Assembly (NCBI RefSeq): GCF_016907315.1
Contig: NZ_JAFBBS010000001.1
Span: forward strand, 1,054,001 to 1,118,000
DNA from: Microbacterium esteraromaticum
GTDB lineage: Bacteria; Actinomycetota; Actinomycetes; Actinomycetales; Microbacteriaceae
Reading direction: 5' to 3'
Length of the DNA: 64,000 nucleotides
In this document: in pieces, positions 56,606-64,000 of the stretch
Layout: each line of letters opens with the position of its first letter
Position numbering within the stretch: the first letter of the stretch is position 1
The notes under the pieces: model-generated
The model's input: the letters and a program-made list of their open reading frames with translations, nothing else
Told to the model about the DNA's origin: nothing
Databases searched by the model: none
Translations under genes and position numbers: made by a program

Positions 56606-57561
56606 AGCCGCTCCCGCAGCAGCGGCAGCAGCTCCCGCTCGCAGCGGTCGAGGAAGCTGCGCTGATCGCGTCCCACCTGATGCAGGAATACCCCGTCGAA
56701 TCCGTCCGCGACGGCGGCGATGCGATCGGCGACATCGGCGGCATCCGAGCCGACGACGACCGCTTCGCGCAGCTTCTGGTCGGTCGGATCTGCGTGTGCC
56801 TCGAACTCGGCGGGGTCGTGCAGCTCCCACATGAGCTGAGGGGGCACCGTCGCCTGCGCCCACTGCTCGCGCGCCGCTGCGAGCGCCTGCTCCTCGGTGT
56901 CCTCGAGGCTGATGTGGATCTGCAGCAGCAGATCACCGCGGCCCCCTGCTTCCCGGTACGCGGTCCGCGTCTGCGCAGTGGCCGCGGGATCGGCACCGAC
57001 GGTGATCAGCCCATCGGCCCACCTCGCCACCTCGGTCGCGGTGCGAGTGCTGATGCCGGCGGCCAGCAGCGGCGGGGGCGTCTCGGGCAGCGACCAGAGC
57101 TTCGCCTCGTGCACGCGCACGTGCCCGTCGGCGTCGACCTGCTCGCCCGCGAGCAGTCGGCGCATCACATCCGCCGAGGCACGCAGCCGCTCATCGCGCT
57201 CCTCCTTGCGTGGCCAGTCGTCGCCGGTGACGTGCTCGTTGAGCGCCTCACCGCTGCCGAGAGCGGCCCAGACGCGCTCGGGGAACATCTCGCTCAGTGT
57301 GGCGAGCGCCTGCGCCAGGATCACCGGATGGTAGCGCTGACCGGGAGCCGTCACGACGCCGATCCGGAAGCGCGTCAGGGCGAGCGCAGCGCCGAGCCAC
57401 GACCAGGCGTGACCGGACTGCCCTTGCGCCTTCAGCCAGGGGGCGAGGTGGTCGGAGCACATCGCCTCGTCGAAGCCGATGCGCTCGGCGTGCGTGAGAT
57501 CGCGCAGCAGTCTGCCTGGTGCGTGCTGCTCGTGCGAGGCGTGGAACCCGATGCGAGTCAT
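56602..57561 (-). CDS. Luciferase-like flavin oxidoreductase (TIGR03885 type)
   Basis: 319 residues of the LLM superfamily, beginning IGFHASHEQHAPGRLL and containing GSGEALNEHVTGDDWP. From memory this is TIGR03885, a group called probable non-F420 flavinoid oxidoreductase that habitually sits beside trehalose-synthase-like genes. Here the two genes overlap by four bases (GTGA), supporting a functional link that has not been explained. The substrate is unknown. Confidence 0.85.
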   Translation of the reverse strand: MTRIGFHASHEQHAPGRLLRDLTHAERIGFDEAMCSDHLAPWLKAQGQSGHAWSWLGAALALTRFRIGVVTAPGQRYHPVILAQALATLSEMFPERVWAALGSGEALNEHVTGDDWPRKEERDERLRASADVMRRLLAGEQVDADGHVRVHEAKLWSLPETPPPLLAAGISTRTATEVARWADGLITVGADPAATAQTRTAYREAGGRGDLLLQIHISLEDTEEQALAAAREQWAQATVPPQLMWELHDPAEFEAHADPTDQKLREAVVVGSDAADVADRIAAVADGFDGVFLHQVGRDQRSFLDRCERELLPLLRERL

Positions 57562-57661
57562 GTGGGGAGGTCCTCTCGTCGGAGGACAGCAGGCTAGGGA
57601 AGCGCACGCCCACGCAATACGGGGTTGACCGTGGCGTCACCCCCGTGCATCCTCCGGGCGA

Positions 57662-57985
57662 TCAGCCCTCGGCGCCCGCGTTCGGGTCGTCCGGCGGCTC
57701 CGGAACCATGTGCAGGCCGGTCGGCGTGTTGGCGGTGTAGGCGAGCGCCTCGATCCAGGCGCGGTTGATCGCCGGCTGACGACTCCCGAAGTACTTGAAC
57801 ACCAGCGAGCTGCTGGGCTGCACCCAGACGGTCGTGCGCCCGCCGCCGACGCTGGCGTCTTCGCGCCAGCTGAACGGGAACGGCTCCCCCCGGCGCAGCT
57901 TCGCGGTCATCACGAGCTGCAGGTGCGTCAGGGCGCGGTCCTCGATCTCGGTCTTCACCGAGCCCTCATAAACGAACTTTCCCAA
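57662..57985 (-). CDS. DUF7882-type small protein, paralogue 1
   Basis: 107 residues from a TTG at 57985, chosen because GGAGAGG lies upstream and because the first residues (GKFVYEGSVKTEIEDRAL) then align with its neighbour. Shared blocks with the 58056 gene are EIEDRAL-HL, KLRR-E-F-SW and GRTT-W--PS. Such proteins are often annotated as ATP-dependent DNA ligase without any ligase motif being present. Function unknown. The pair is divergent. Confidence 0.75.
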   Translation of the reverse strand: MGKFVYEGSVKTEIEDRALTHLQLVMTAKLRRGEPFPFSWREDASVGGGRTTVWVQPSSSLVFKYFGSRQPAINRAWIEALAYTANTPTGLHMVPEPPDDPNAGAEG

Positions 57986-58055
57986 CGAAGTGCACCTCTC
58001 CAGACATCCTGAACTGCTTATGGCGTGCCCCATCCCCTCCGGCTAGCTTAGTCAG

Positions 58056-58361
58056 ATGGGAATGCTCTTCTACGGCGGCAACTCGGTTCCCATCGAGATC
58101 GAGGACCGTGCGCTCGCCCATCTGAAGGTCGTGATCGCGATGAAGCTGCGACGCAACGAATCCTTCACCCTGTCGTGGCAGCACCCGCCGTCCGACCCGA
58201 CGGGACGCACGACCATCTGGCTGCACCCCTCGATCCCGCTGCAGTTCGTCTTCGGAGAACCAGAGCCCCCTGAGCTCAGCAGCGAATGGATCACTGCGCT
58301 CGCGAACTCGGCGAACACCACCGGGGGCATCCGGCTGCTGCCTGAGAACCTCTCCGACTGA
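58056..58361 (+). CDS. DUF7882-type small protein, paralogue 2
   Basis: 101 residues starting MGMLFYGGNSVPIEIEDRAL. It is a divergent paralogue of the 57662-57985 gene, sharing the KLRRNESFTLSW and GRTTIWLHPS blocks. TAGCTT lies exactly six bases before the ATG, giving a leaderless promoter. No catalytic residues are evident; the conserved core is a compact alpha/beta sequence. Its shared 70-base promoter region with paralogue 1 suggests linked control. Confidence 0.78.
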   Translation: MGMLFYGGNSVPIEIEDRALAHLKVVIAMKLRRNESFTLSWQHPPSDPTGRTTIWLHPSIPLQFVFGEPEPPELSSEWITALANSANTTGGIRLLPENLSD

Positions 58362-58379
58362 GGCGCACGCGGGCCGCGG

Positions 58380-59063
58380 TCACTCCGACTCCTGCGCCGA
58401 CACCGCATGCGGCAGGCCGACGGGCTTCGACTCCGACGAGCCTCGCTGGCGCAGGAAGATCGAGAACGCGACCATCGAGCCCACCGCGAGGAACTCGCTC
58501 TGCCAGTTCTGCAGGGTGCGGTCCCAGAACTCCGGCGAGACGATGTACTGCGCCCAGGTGATGGCCGGCTCACCGTGCTGCGCGTTCTCCTCGTTCATCA
58601 CCACCACGCCGCTCAGCGACTGCACTAACCACGACATGAAGAAGATCGCGCCCATCACGAGCACGAGCGAGTTCTCGTACACGGTTCGACGCCACCCGGT
58701 GACCCGCGCCCAACGCGGACCGTTCGCGGGGGCGTACGCGCCGACCTTCTGGTTCTCGTCGCTGTCGACGCCCTCGTCGCCCGGCTTCTTCGACTCGGGT
58801 GAGCCCCGCTGGACGAGCCACACGGTCGCCGCGATGAAGAGCAGGAACTGCAGGAACTCGCTCTGCCAGTTCTCGGCGACGTCGACCACGAAGTCGCTCG
58901 AGAACACGAAAGACCAGTAGGTCTCGAGCGGCCGGCCGTGCTCTGCGAGCTCCTGGTTGGTGCGAAGCAGGCCTGCCACCGACTGCCCGAGCAGCGCCAG
59001 CAGGAAGATCGCGAAGAAGAAGAGGCTGAGGCCGTTGTCGCGAACGAATCTCTTCATGCTCAT
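58380..59063 (-). CDS. DUF6766 membrane protein with internal duplication
   Basis: 227 residues made of two homologous halves. Each half has a membrane helix (about 11-31 and 131-151), a loop with NWQSEFL, a second helix, and then QRGS-ESK. The duplicated NWQSEFL and QRGS(P/S)ESK marks are exact or nearly so. From memory this is DUF6766. Its ATG overlaps the stop of the upstream 39-residue gene (ATGA), so the two are coupled. Function unknown. Confidence 0.82.
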   Translation of the reverse strand: MSMKRFVRDNGLSLFFFAIFLLALLGQSVAGLLRTNQELAEHGRPLETYWSFVFSSDFVVDVAENWQSEFLQFLLFIAATVWLVQRGSPESKKPGDEGVDSDENQKVGAYAPANGPRWARVTGWRRTVYENSLVLVMGAIFFMSWLVQSLSGVVVMNEENAQHGEPAITWAQYIVSPEFWDRTLQNWQSEFLAVGSMVAFSIFLRQRGSSESKPVGLPHAVSAQESE

Positions 59064-59179
59064 CGCCCGCTTCCCACGACCGCGAGCATGATCGAGAATC
59101 CGACGACGATCGTGCCCATCCACATCCAGAACATCACCTTCGGGCCGAGACTGCTGCGCCCTGGCTGCTGCTGTGACAT
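59060..59179 (-). CDS. 39-residue membrane protein
   Basis: Starts MSQQQPGRSSLGPK, followed by one helix (about 14-36) rich in Met and Trp (MFWMWMG). AAGGAGG seven bases before the ATG is the best ribosome binding site in the window. The stop overlaps the DUF6766 start by four bases. Its conserved setting suggests a small subunit or partner of DUF6766. Confidence 0.75.
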   Translation of the reverse strand: MSQQQPGRSSLGPKVMFWMWMGTIVVGFSIMLAVVGSGR

Positions 59180-59246
59180 GTGCTCCTCCTTCGAGTGAGG
59201 CCAACCCCACTCCGGATGCTGGCCGCCGAACCCGCGCGGCAGAACC

Positions 59247-59278
59247 GGGTTGACGAGCGGGCGACCACCTGTCAACCC
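59247..59278. promoter_or_regulatory. GGGTTGAC inverted repeat between divergent stress-type genes
   Basis: GGGTTGAC (59247-59254) and GTCAACCC (59271-59278) are 8-base arms with a 16-base spacer. They lie between the DUF6766 unit (minus) and the CBS gene (plus). The same octamer recurs in other gaps of this region. Confidence 0.5.
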
Positions 59279-59358
59279 CATTAGCCGGGTGGGAGGCGCT
59301 GTCTACCGTCGAGGTAGATCGAGACAGGTGAAGAAGACGAAGCGAGAGGAACGGGACG

Positions 59359-59772
59359 ATGACCCAGACGCGAGACATCATGACGCCGAACGCGCAATGC
59401 ATCGGCGAGAACGACGCACTCTCGATCGCCGCGGAGAGGATGCGCGAGCTCGACGTCGGCGCTCTTCCCATCTGCGGTGAGGACGGACGGCTGAAGGGGA
59501 TGCTGACCGATCGCGACATCGTCGTGAAGGCCATCGCCTCCGGCCTCGATCCCGAGACCACGAACGCGGGTCGTCTGGCCAACGGGGTACCCGTGATGGC
59601 CGCGCCCGACGATGACATCGAGCGTGTGCTGGCCCTCATGCGAGAGCACCGCATCCGCCGTGTGCCGGTTCTCGACGAGCACCGGCTGGTCGGCATGATC
59701 AGCCAGGCCGACATCGCCCGCCACCTCGAGCCGTCGACGACAGGCGAGACCGTCGAGGTCATCTCGCGCTGA
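59359..59772 (+). CDS. Tandem CBS-domain protein
   Basis: 137 residues, two CBS domains (about 5-60 and 75-130), with TRDIMTPN at the start and LTDRDIVVKAIA and ISQADIARHLE at the ends of the domains. It resembles mycobacterial hypoxic response protein 1 (Hrp1) and other stand-alone CBS pairs that bind adenosine nucleotides. AGAGAGGAACGGGACG provides a ribosome binding site. It lies in the stress-like gene block. Confidence 0.88.
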   Translation: MTQTRDIMTPNAQCIGENDALSIAAERMRELDVGALPICGEDGRLKGMLTDRDIVVKAIASGLDPETTNAGRLANGVPVMAAPDDDIERVLALMREHRIRRVPVLDEHRLVGMISQADIARHLEPSTTGETVEVISR

Positions 59773-59829
59773 GGAGCGCGACACCAGCATCCGCACGACA
59801 GCCCTGACAACCCCGGAAGAGGAGGACAT

Positions 59830-60390
59830 ATGTCCGAGCACACCGCCGGCGCATCGCCGGCCCACAGCGCTCCCGAGATCGACGATCAGCTCGACCAGCT
59901 CGAGGAGTCCGACGGCGAGCAGCCCACGACGACCCACGCCGAGTGGGGTGCGGGTGACCCGCATCTCCGCATCACCAGCCCTGAGGGCGACCGCACCGTG
60001 TTCCCGCTCCGCGAGGACCGCGTGACGGTCGGGTCAGGCGCGGACTGCTCGCTGCGCATCCCCGATGCCGATGCCGTGCACGCGACGATCGTGCACGACG
60101 AGCGCGATGAGTACGTGCTGACCCTGCACGGTGCCGGCGAGATGAACGCGAACCCGACGCCGGGTGAGGCGGGCGACCGCAGCGAGATCCTGCGCACCGG
60201 CGCCCACTTCACCGTGGCTGGGTGGAATCTCGTCTTCGGGCGCGAGGAGTACGCAGACCACGGCCGTCCGTTCGGCGGCCGCGAGGGCGGCGAGCTCGAC
60301 GACCAGCCGCCGCAGCCCATGCGTCCCGACTACCGCGACGAGCGCGCCGACGACGAGAGCGGCAGCGGCCTCGAGGTGAAGGACGGCTGA
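59830..60390 (+). CDS. FHA-domain-like protein
   Basis: 186 residues. An acidic N-terminal tail (1-44) precedes a forkhead-associated-like beta-sandwich (about 46-135) with VTVGSGADCSLRIPDADAVH, in which the Ser and the later His correspond to the phosphothreonine-binding GxxxxS and SxxH positions, although the SxxH motif is weak (AVHATIVH). A charged C-terminal tail follows. It might read phosphorylation by a Ser/Thr kinase such as that at 6264; this is inference. AGAGGAGG lies before the ATG. Confidence 0.75.
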   Translation: MSEHTAGASPAHSAPEIDDQLDQLEESDGEQPTTTHAEWGAGDPHLRITSPEGDRTVFPLREDRVTVGSGADCSLRIPDADAVHATIVHDERDEYVLTLHGAGEMNANPTPGEAGDRSEILRTGAHFTVAGWNLVFGREEYADHGRPFGGREGGELDDQPPQPMRPDYRDERADDESGSGLEVKDG

Positions 60391-60408
60391 GCCCCCGGAG
60401 GGTGCGAG

Positions 60409-60438
60409 GGGCGAGCGATCCGCAGTGATCGCTCGCCC
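60409..60438 (+). terminator. Terminator after the FHA-like gene
   Basis: GGGCGAGCGATC (60409-60420) and GATCGCTCGCCC (60427-60438) form a perfect 12-base stem with a six-base loop. Confidence 0.85.
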
Positions 60439-60492
60439 TTCGTGTGCCGGGGCGATGCGGGCGGTGATAGCGTCGGGCGGAGAGGAGGGGTG

Positions 60493-60777
60493 ATGATCGA
60501 CGCGATCCGGATGCTGCTGCACGCGCTGCTCGTCGCGCTCGGCGCCGTCCCCCTTCCCGATGCGCTCACAGCGGGTGGCGTGCTCGGCATCGCCGCGATC
60601 CTCGTCGCGGCGACCGTGCTCGTGATCGCGCTCGCCGTGCTGATGCCCCGTTTCGGCATCCGGTCGGCGCCGCACCCGCGTCGCGCCATTGATGTGTCCA
60701 CGCTGCTCGCGCAGAGCGATCCGGATGCCGCAGGTCACCCGCGTCCGCGAGCGCCTGGCGTCGCGCCCGCCGCCTGA
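60493..60777 (+). CDS. DUF6412 small membrane protein
   Basis: 94 residues with two hydrophobic stretches (about 6-22 and 27-51), then MPRFGIRSAPHPRRAIDVSTLLAQSDPDA, the conserved DUF6412 C-terminus as I recall it. AGAGGAGGGG lies just before the start; a GTG at 60490 is the alternative. It normally precedes the YidC-like gene in Microbacteriaceae and may assist or associate with it. Function unknown. Confidence 0.78.
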   Translation: MIDAIRMLLHALLVALGAVPLPDALTAGGVLGIAAILVAATVLVIALAVLMPRFGIRSAPHPRRAIDVSTLLAQSDPDAAGHPRPRAPGVAPAA

Positions 60778-60854
60778 CCTGTCTTCGCGTCCTCCGCTGA
60801 GGGACGGGTCCTGCGGCCACCGGCCGACCCACTCCTTCTGCGAACGGACAATCC

Positions 60855-61595
60855 ATGGACATCTTCGCCTTCCCTCCGCTGACCCTTCTTCTCGACTCCG
60901 CGTACTCCGCCCTTCTCGCCCTCTCCGCACTCCTCGAACCGGTCGGCCGCTCCGCATCCGCCGCTCTTGCCGTCGTGATCGTCACGCTCGCCGTGCGGGC
61001 GGCCCTCATCCCCGTGGGCGTCTCGCAGGCGAGGGCCGAGCAGCTGCGCGCCCGGCTCGCCCCGCGACTGCGCACGCTGCAGCAGAGGCACGGCGGCGAC
61101 CGCGAGCGGCTGCAGCGCGAGACCCTCGCGCTGTACCGCGACGAGCAGGCCTCGCCCCTCGCCGGGTGCCTCCCGCTTGCGGTGCAGGCGGCGGTCGTCG
61201 GCATCCTCTACACGCTGTTCCTTCGCCCTGAGATCGCCGGGCACCCGAACGAGCTGCTCGCACACGACCTGCTCGGTGCACCGCTGGGGTCGTCGCTGAT
61301 CAGCGCGATCGGCGGCGGCCTCGATGCGCCGACCGCACTCGTCTGGGCGGTGGTGCTGGTGGTGATCACGATCGTCGCCGACATCACCCGCCGCGTGTTC
61401 CGCCCGCAGGTGCCCGACGACGGTCCCCTCGCGGCCCCCGGCATGCTCGGCGTGATGAACGCACTGCACTACCTGACGGCCGTCTTCGCGGTGTTCGTTC
61501 CCCTCGCGGCGGCGCTGTATCTCGTGGTCACTGTGACCTGGACCCTCGTGCAGCGATGGGCGCTGCGGCGGAGGTACCCGCTGCCCGCCGCATGA
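60855..61595 (+). CDS. YidC/Oxa1/Alb3 family membrane protein insertase
   Basis: 246 residues with about five membrane helices. The conserved positive residue of the hydrophilic groove is R48 (TLAVRAALIPV); a cytoplasmic hairpin (about 56-92, rich in Arg/Gln) and the LAGCLPLAVQAAVVGILY helix follow. It is smaller than the main YidC of actinobacteria (usually more than 300 residues and next to rnpA/jag), so it is probably a secondary paralogue. It is convergent with the dehydrogenase gene five bases away. Confidence 0.85.
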   Translation: MDIFAFPPLTLLLDSAYSALLALSALLEPVGRSASAALAVVIVTLAVRAALIPVGVSQARAEQLRARLAPRLRTLQQRHGGDRERLQRETLALYRDEQASPLAGCLPLAVQAAVVGILYTLFLRPEIAGHPNELLAHDLLGAPLGSSLISAIGGGLDAPTALVWAVVLVVITIVADITRRVFRPQVPDDGPLAAPGMLGVMNALHYLTAVFAVFVPLAAALYLVVTVTWTLVQRWALRRRYPLPAA

Positions 61596-61600
61596 GCGCT

Positions 61601-62722
61601 TCAGCGGGCGGCGACGCCTATGCGCGGCGGTGCGCCCGGTGCTGCCGCGAGCGCTATCGCCTGGTCGAGATCGGCCAGCGGGTGCACAGTGCCCACCATC
61701 TCGGCGAACGGGAATGCCCGGCCACGGCCGGCCAGGAACGAGACGGCGTCGGCCAGCTCATGACCGGTGTAGTTGTGCACGCCGGCGATCGTGACCATGC
61801 GCCGCACGATCGACTCCGCGTCGAGCGGCACGGGCTCTGCAGGGAACACGCTGCCGACGAGGACGACCGTCCCCCCGACGGCGACGTCGGCGATCGCGGC
61901 GGAGACGGCGTGGCCCGACGCCTCTATCGCGATCTCGGGCTCGGAGGAGAGGGCATCCGGTTCGGCGCCGAAGCGGGTGGCCAGCCGCAGCCGGTCGGCA
62001 TTCGGATCGACCACATCGACGATCGCGCCTTCGGCGGCGGCCATCGCGACCGCCGACAGCCCGACCAGCCCGGCGCCGTACACCCGCACGCGCACACCGT
62101 CGAGGTCACGCCCTCGCGCACCACGGCGCACGGCCGCGCAGGCGGTCGCCGTCGCGCACGACGCAGGGGCGAGCGCTGCGGCCGGAAGGGCCTCCGGCAC
62201 GCGCACGATCGCCGTGCCGTGGCGCAGCTGCGCGTGACTCGCGAAGCCACCGGTCAGCTCGCGGTGCGGGGCGACGCGCTCGTGGCCGTACTTTCCCAGC
62301 CGGCGGCACTTCTGCGTGACGCCTGCCGTGCAGCGGTCGCACTCGCCGCACGAGACGGTGACCGACCAGACGACACGGTCGCCGATGCGCAGCGGGGTGC
62401 CGTCTTCCGCATCCGCGCCCGCCTCCCCCAGCGCGATGACCCGTCCGACGCTCTCGTGACCCAGCACGAGCGGCACCGGCGCCGACCGGCGCCCGAGCAC
62501 GGTGTGCACGTCGGAGCCGCAGATGGTCGACAGCTCGATCGCGACGAGCACGTCGTCGGGTGCCAGGGCGACGCCGGGCACGGCGATGGTCTCGTGCGGA
62601 TGCCCTTCACCCACGAACGCCATGGCGACGGCGGAGGGCCGCAGCACGACATCGGAGCGGGTGCCGCCCCCGGATTCGGGACGGCGCGACAGCGACGGTG
62701 CTGCCGCCAGAAGCGGACGCAT
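61601..62722 (-). CDS. Zinc-dependent alcohol dehydrogenase of phosphonate catabolism (HpnZ type)
   Basis: 373 residues from the ATG at 62722. Zinc ligands include C68 (ICGSDVH) and H89/E90 (GHESVG); the structural-zinc lobe has CGECDRCTAGVTQKC. The Rossmann motif is VYGAGLVGLSAVAMA. Its place directly behind a phosphonatase-like gene (one base after its stop) fits TIGR03366, the proposed phosphonate-catabolism-associated dehydrogenase. It could oxidise an aldehyde or alcohol released from an aminoethylphosphonate-like compound. Confidence 0.86.
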   Translation of the reverse strand: MRPLLAAAPSLSRRPESGGGTRSDVVLRPSAVAMAFVGEGHPHETIAVPGVALAPDDVLVAIELSTICGSDVHTVLGRRSAPVPLVLGHESVGRVIALGEAGADAEDGTPLRIGDRVVWSVTVSCGECDRCTAGVTQKCRRLGKYGHERVAPHRELTGGFASHAQLRHGTAIVRVPEALPAAALAPASCATATACAAVRRGARGRDLDGVRVRVYGAGLVGLSAVAMAAAEGAIVDVVDPNADRLRLATRFGAEPDALSSEPEIAIEASGHAVSAAIADVAVGGTVVLVGSVFPAEPVPLDAESIVRRMVTIAGVHNYTGHELADAVSFLAGRGRAFPFAEMVGTVHPLADLDQAIALAAAPGAPPRIGVAAR

Positions 62723-62723
62723 G

Positions 62724-63428
62724 TCAGTGCGCCGCGACGCGGGTGAGCAGGTCGCGCTCGGCGAGCGCGGCGCGCAGGTCGACGACACTCGGCAGCGCCG
62801 CGTGCGCCCCGGCGGCGAGGATCGCCGTCTCGTCGTGCGCTCCGGTGAGCACCCCGCCGACGAAGCCAGCCCCCGCCCGCAGGCCAGAGCGCACGTCGCT
62901 GACCGTGTCGCCGGCGACCGCGACGGCCTGCACCGACGAGGTGCCCGTGCGCATCAGCGCGGTCAGCACGAGGTCGGGGTGCGGTCTGCCGCGACCGGCG
63001 TCGACCGGTGACAGCGCGACGTCGACCAGGTCGCGCCAGCCGAGTGCATCCAGCAGCGCGTCGCGGGTGACCGGCGCGAAGCCGGTGGTGAGGGCGACCC
63101 GGATGCCGTCGGCCCTGAGCTGCTCGATCGCGGCGCGGGCGCCGGGGATCTCGTCGGCGCCCTGCTCGGCGACGATCTCGTCGTACGCGCCCTCGAAAGC
63201 CGCGGTGGCCTGCTCGGCGGCTGCGCGATCACCGCCCGAGAGGTGGGTGAACACCTCGATCTTCGACTGGCCCATGGTGTCGCGCACGTAGTGCAGAGCG
63301 TCGTCCCACGGCATCCGGTCGGCGACGCCGGTTCGCTCGGCCGCTCGCTGGAACGCCTGCTCGACGACGCCGTCGTCGAGCACGGTCGTGCCTGCCATGT
63401 CGAGGACGACGAGTTCGATGCTTGTCAT
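62724..63428 (-). CDS. Phosphonatase-like HAD hydrolase
   Basis: 234 residues of the HAD superfamily. The nucleophile is D9 (VVLDMAGTT), motif II is LTTGFAP, and motif IV is VAGDTVSDVRSG. The AGTT wording is shared with PhnX phosphonoacetaldehyde hydrolase, and the cap has MGQSKIEVFTH. It fits TIGR03351 (phosphonatase-like), whose substrate is not firmly known. Its ATG overlaps the stop of the upstream oxidoreductase by four bases, so the operon is tightly coupled. Confidence 0.86.
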   Translation of the reverse strand: MTSIELVVLDMAGTTVLDDGVVEQAFQRAAERTGVADRMPWDDALHYVRDTMGQSKIEVFTHLSGGDRAAAEQATAAFEGAYDEIVAEQGADEIPGARAAIEQLRADGIRVALTTGFAPVTRDALLDALGWRDLVDVALSPVDAGRGRPHPDLVLTALMRTGTSSVQAVAVAGDTVSDVRSGLRAGAGFVGGVLTGAHDETAILAAGAHAALPSVVDLRAALAERDLLTRVAAH

Positions 63429-64000
63429 GTGGGTGCCTCCGTGCTGAGCGTGGATGGGGTGGTCTTGGTCGGGGTGAGAGCCGCGACGATCGCCGATTCG
63501 GCGAGGCCGAGGCCGCAGGTCATGCCGATGCCTGTCGTCGCGGCGATCGCGGTGACGCCAGCGACGGGGGTCTCGCGCAGGAACTCCCGCGGGCCCGAGG
63601 CGTACACGCCCTGCCAGCGCTCGAGCACGCGCACGCCGTCGGCCCGGAACAGCGCGACGGCCTCGTCGACGAACGCGTCGAACGCGGCCTCGGGCTGGAA
63701 AGGACCCGGCTGCACGGCCCTGGCGTGCGAATCGCCGAGGATCAGCGACCCGTCCGGCAGCTGCGTGTACATCTGGTTCAGGTCGAGCGCGGCGAGGTCG
63801 GGGCGCTGCGCGTGCAGTCGCCGGCGCAGCGCATCTGTCTCGGCGAGGGCGGCGAACCGGCCGTAGCGCGCCAGCGACCAGCCGGTCAGCAGCGGGGCGT
63901 CGAGCCGCCCGGGCAGGTCGGCGACGACGCGCATCATGTCGAGCGCGCACCGGACGACCCCGGTCTGCTCGGCGACCTCGGGCATCAGCTGGTCGATGTC
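63425..64000 (-). CDS. FAD-dependent oxidoreductase of phosphonate catabolism, partial (C-terminal part)
   Basis: The frame is open from the right edge to the stop at 63425, giving about 191 residues; the N-terminal FAD-binding part lies outside the window. The visible end of the FAD-binding fold (VAGVTAIAATTGIGMTCGLG) and LPDGSLILGDSHARAVQPGP match DAO-type oxidoreductases. With the phosphonatase-like and dehydrogenase genes it fits TIGR03364, the proposed aminophosphonate oxidoreductase. It would release ammonia or formaldehyde from an amino- or N-methyl-phosphonate. Confidence 0.8.
   Translation of the reverse strand, partial: DIDQLMPEVAEQTGVVRCALDMMRVVADLPGRLDAPLLTGWSLARYGRFAALAETDALRRRLHAQRPDLAALDLNQMYTQLPDGSLILGDSHARAVQPGPFQPEAAFDAFVDEAVALFRADGVRVLERWQGVYASGPREFLRETPVAGVTAIAATTGIGMTCGLGLAESAIVAALTPTKTTPSTLSTEAPT

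Noticed and set aside
61583..61609. GCCCGC/GCGGGC bidirectional terminator between the YidC-like and dehydrogenase genes
   Set aside because: The six-base stem overlaps both coding ends and is expected by chance in such G+C-rich sequence.

Overview
The window is about 64 kb of very G+C-rich chromosomal DNA with tightly packed genes on both strands. Frequent GTG starts, many start codons without a Shine-Dalgarno sequence, a menaquinone pathway and several small families typical of Microbacteriaceae (DUF6421, DUF6157, DUF4916, DUF6412, DUF7882) point to an actinobacterium of that family, most likely Microbacterium or a close relative. I saw no rRNA, tRNA, CRISPR array, insertion sequence or prophage. 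No gene-free stretch exceeds 300 bases; the largest gaps are 34950-35211, 13060-13290, 53048-53263, 30510-30715 and 54454-54659.

Layout. 1-2112: a cut-off gene and three membrane proteins. 2207-6146: a maltose-type ABC importer operon (malE-malF-malG, no ATPase gene) with two LacI-type operators. 6264-10566: a Ser/Thr kinase, YajQ, a lipoate ligase homologue, a GntR regulator and a hydrolase. 10611-24461: ferredoxin-NADP reductase and scattered menaquinone genes (polyprenyl diphosphate synthase, menF, menG, menD, menA), mixed with DUF402, PPK2 and RmuC and split by an accessory block at 21013-23430. 24530-27239: an Lrp regulator facing a DUF6421-SDR unit. 27265-34949: acetyltransferase, MFS exporter, threonine aldolase, a frameshifted M3 peptidase, a phosphotransferase, DUF4916 and an esterase. 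34966-44195: an ABC-F protein with a long leader, DUF6157, the giant helicase Lhr, EI24, Nei and a hexapeptide-repeat protein. 44279-48988: a PspC-type envelope-stress two-component system and a SufR-like regulator. 49013-53047: small metabolic genes including purU. 53264-60777: a general-stress-like block (SDR, acidic protein, trehalose-synthase-like enzyme with its flavin partner, a DUF7882 pair, DUF6766, CBS, FHA). 60855-64000: a YidC homologue and the end of a phosphonate-catabolism operon that runs off the window.

The strongest non-textbook signals are these. A palindromic repeat seen between genes at 15193-15262 recurs inside the ABC-F gene at 36387-36456, where it encodes about 40 extra residues in the second nucleotide-binding domain. 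Twenty-two genes have a TANNNT hexamer exactly 6 or 7 bases before the start codon, implying pervasive leaderless transcription. The DUF6421 protein carries an HDxxH...EExRxD arrangement reminiscent of gluzincin metallopeptidases, and sits beside an Lrp regulator with a clean palindrome in the shared promoter. Several further perfect hairpins (13153-13210, 26505-26575, 30592-30641, 53157-53199) look like REP-type elements or terminators.
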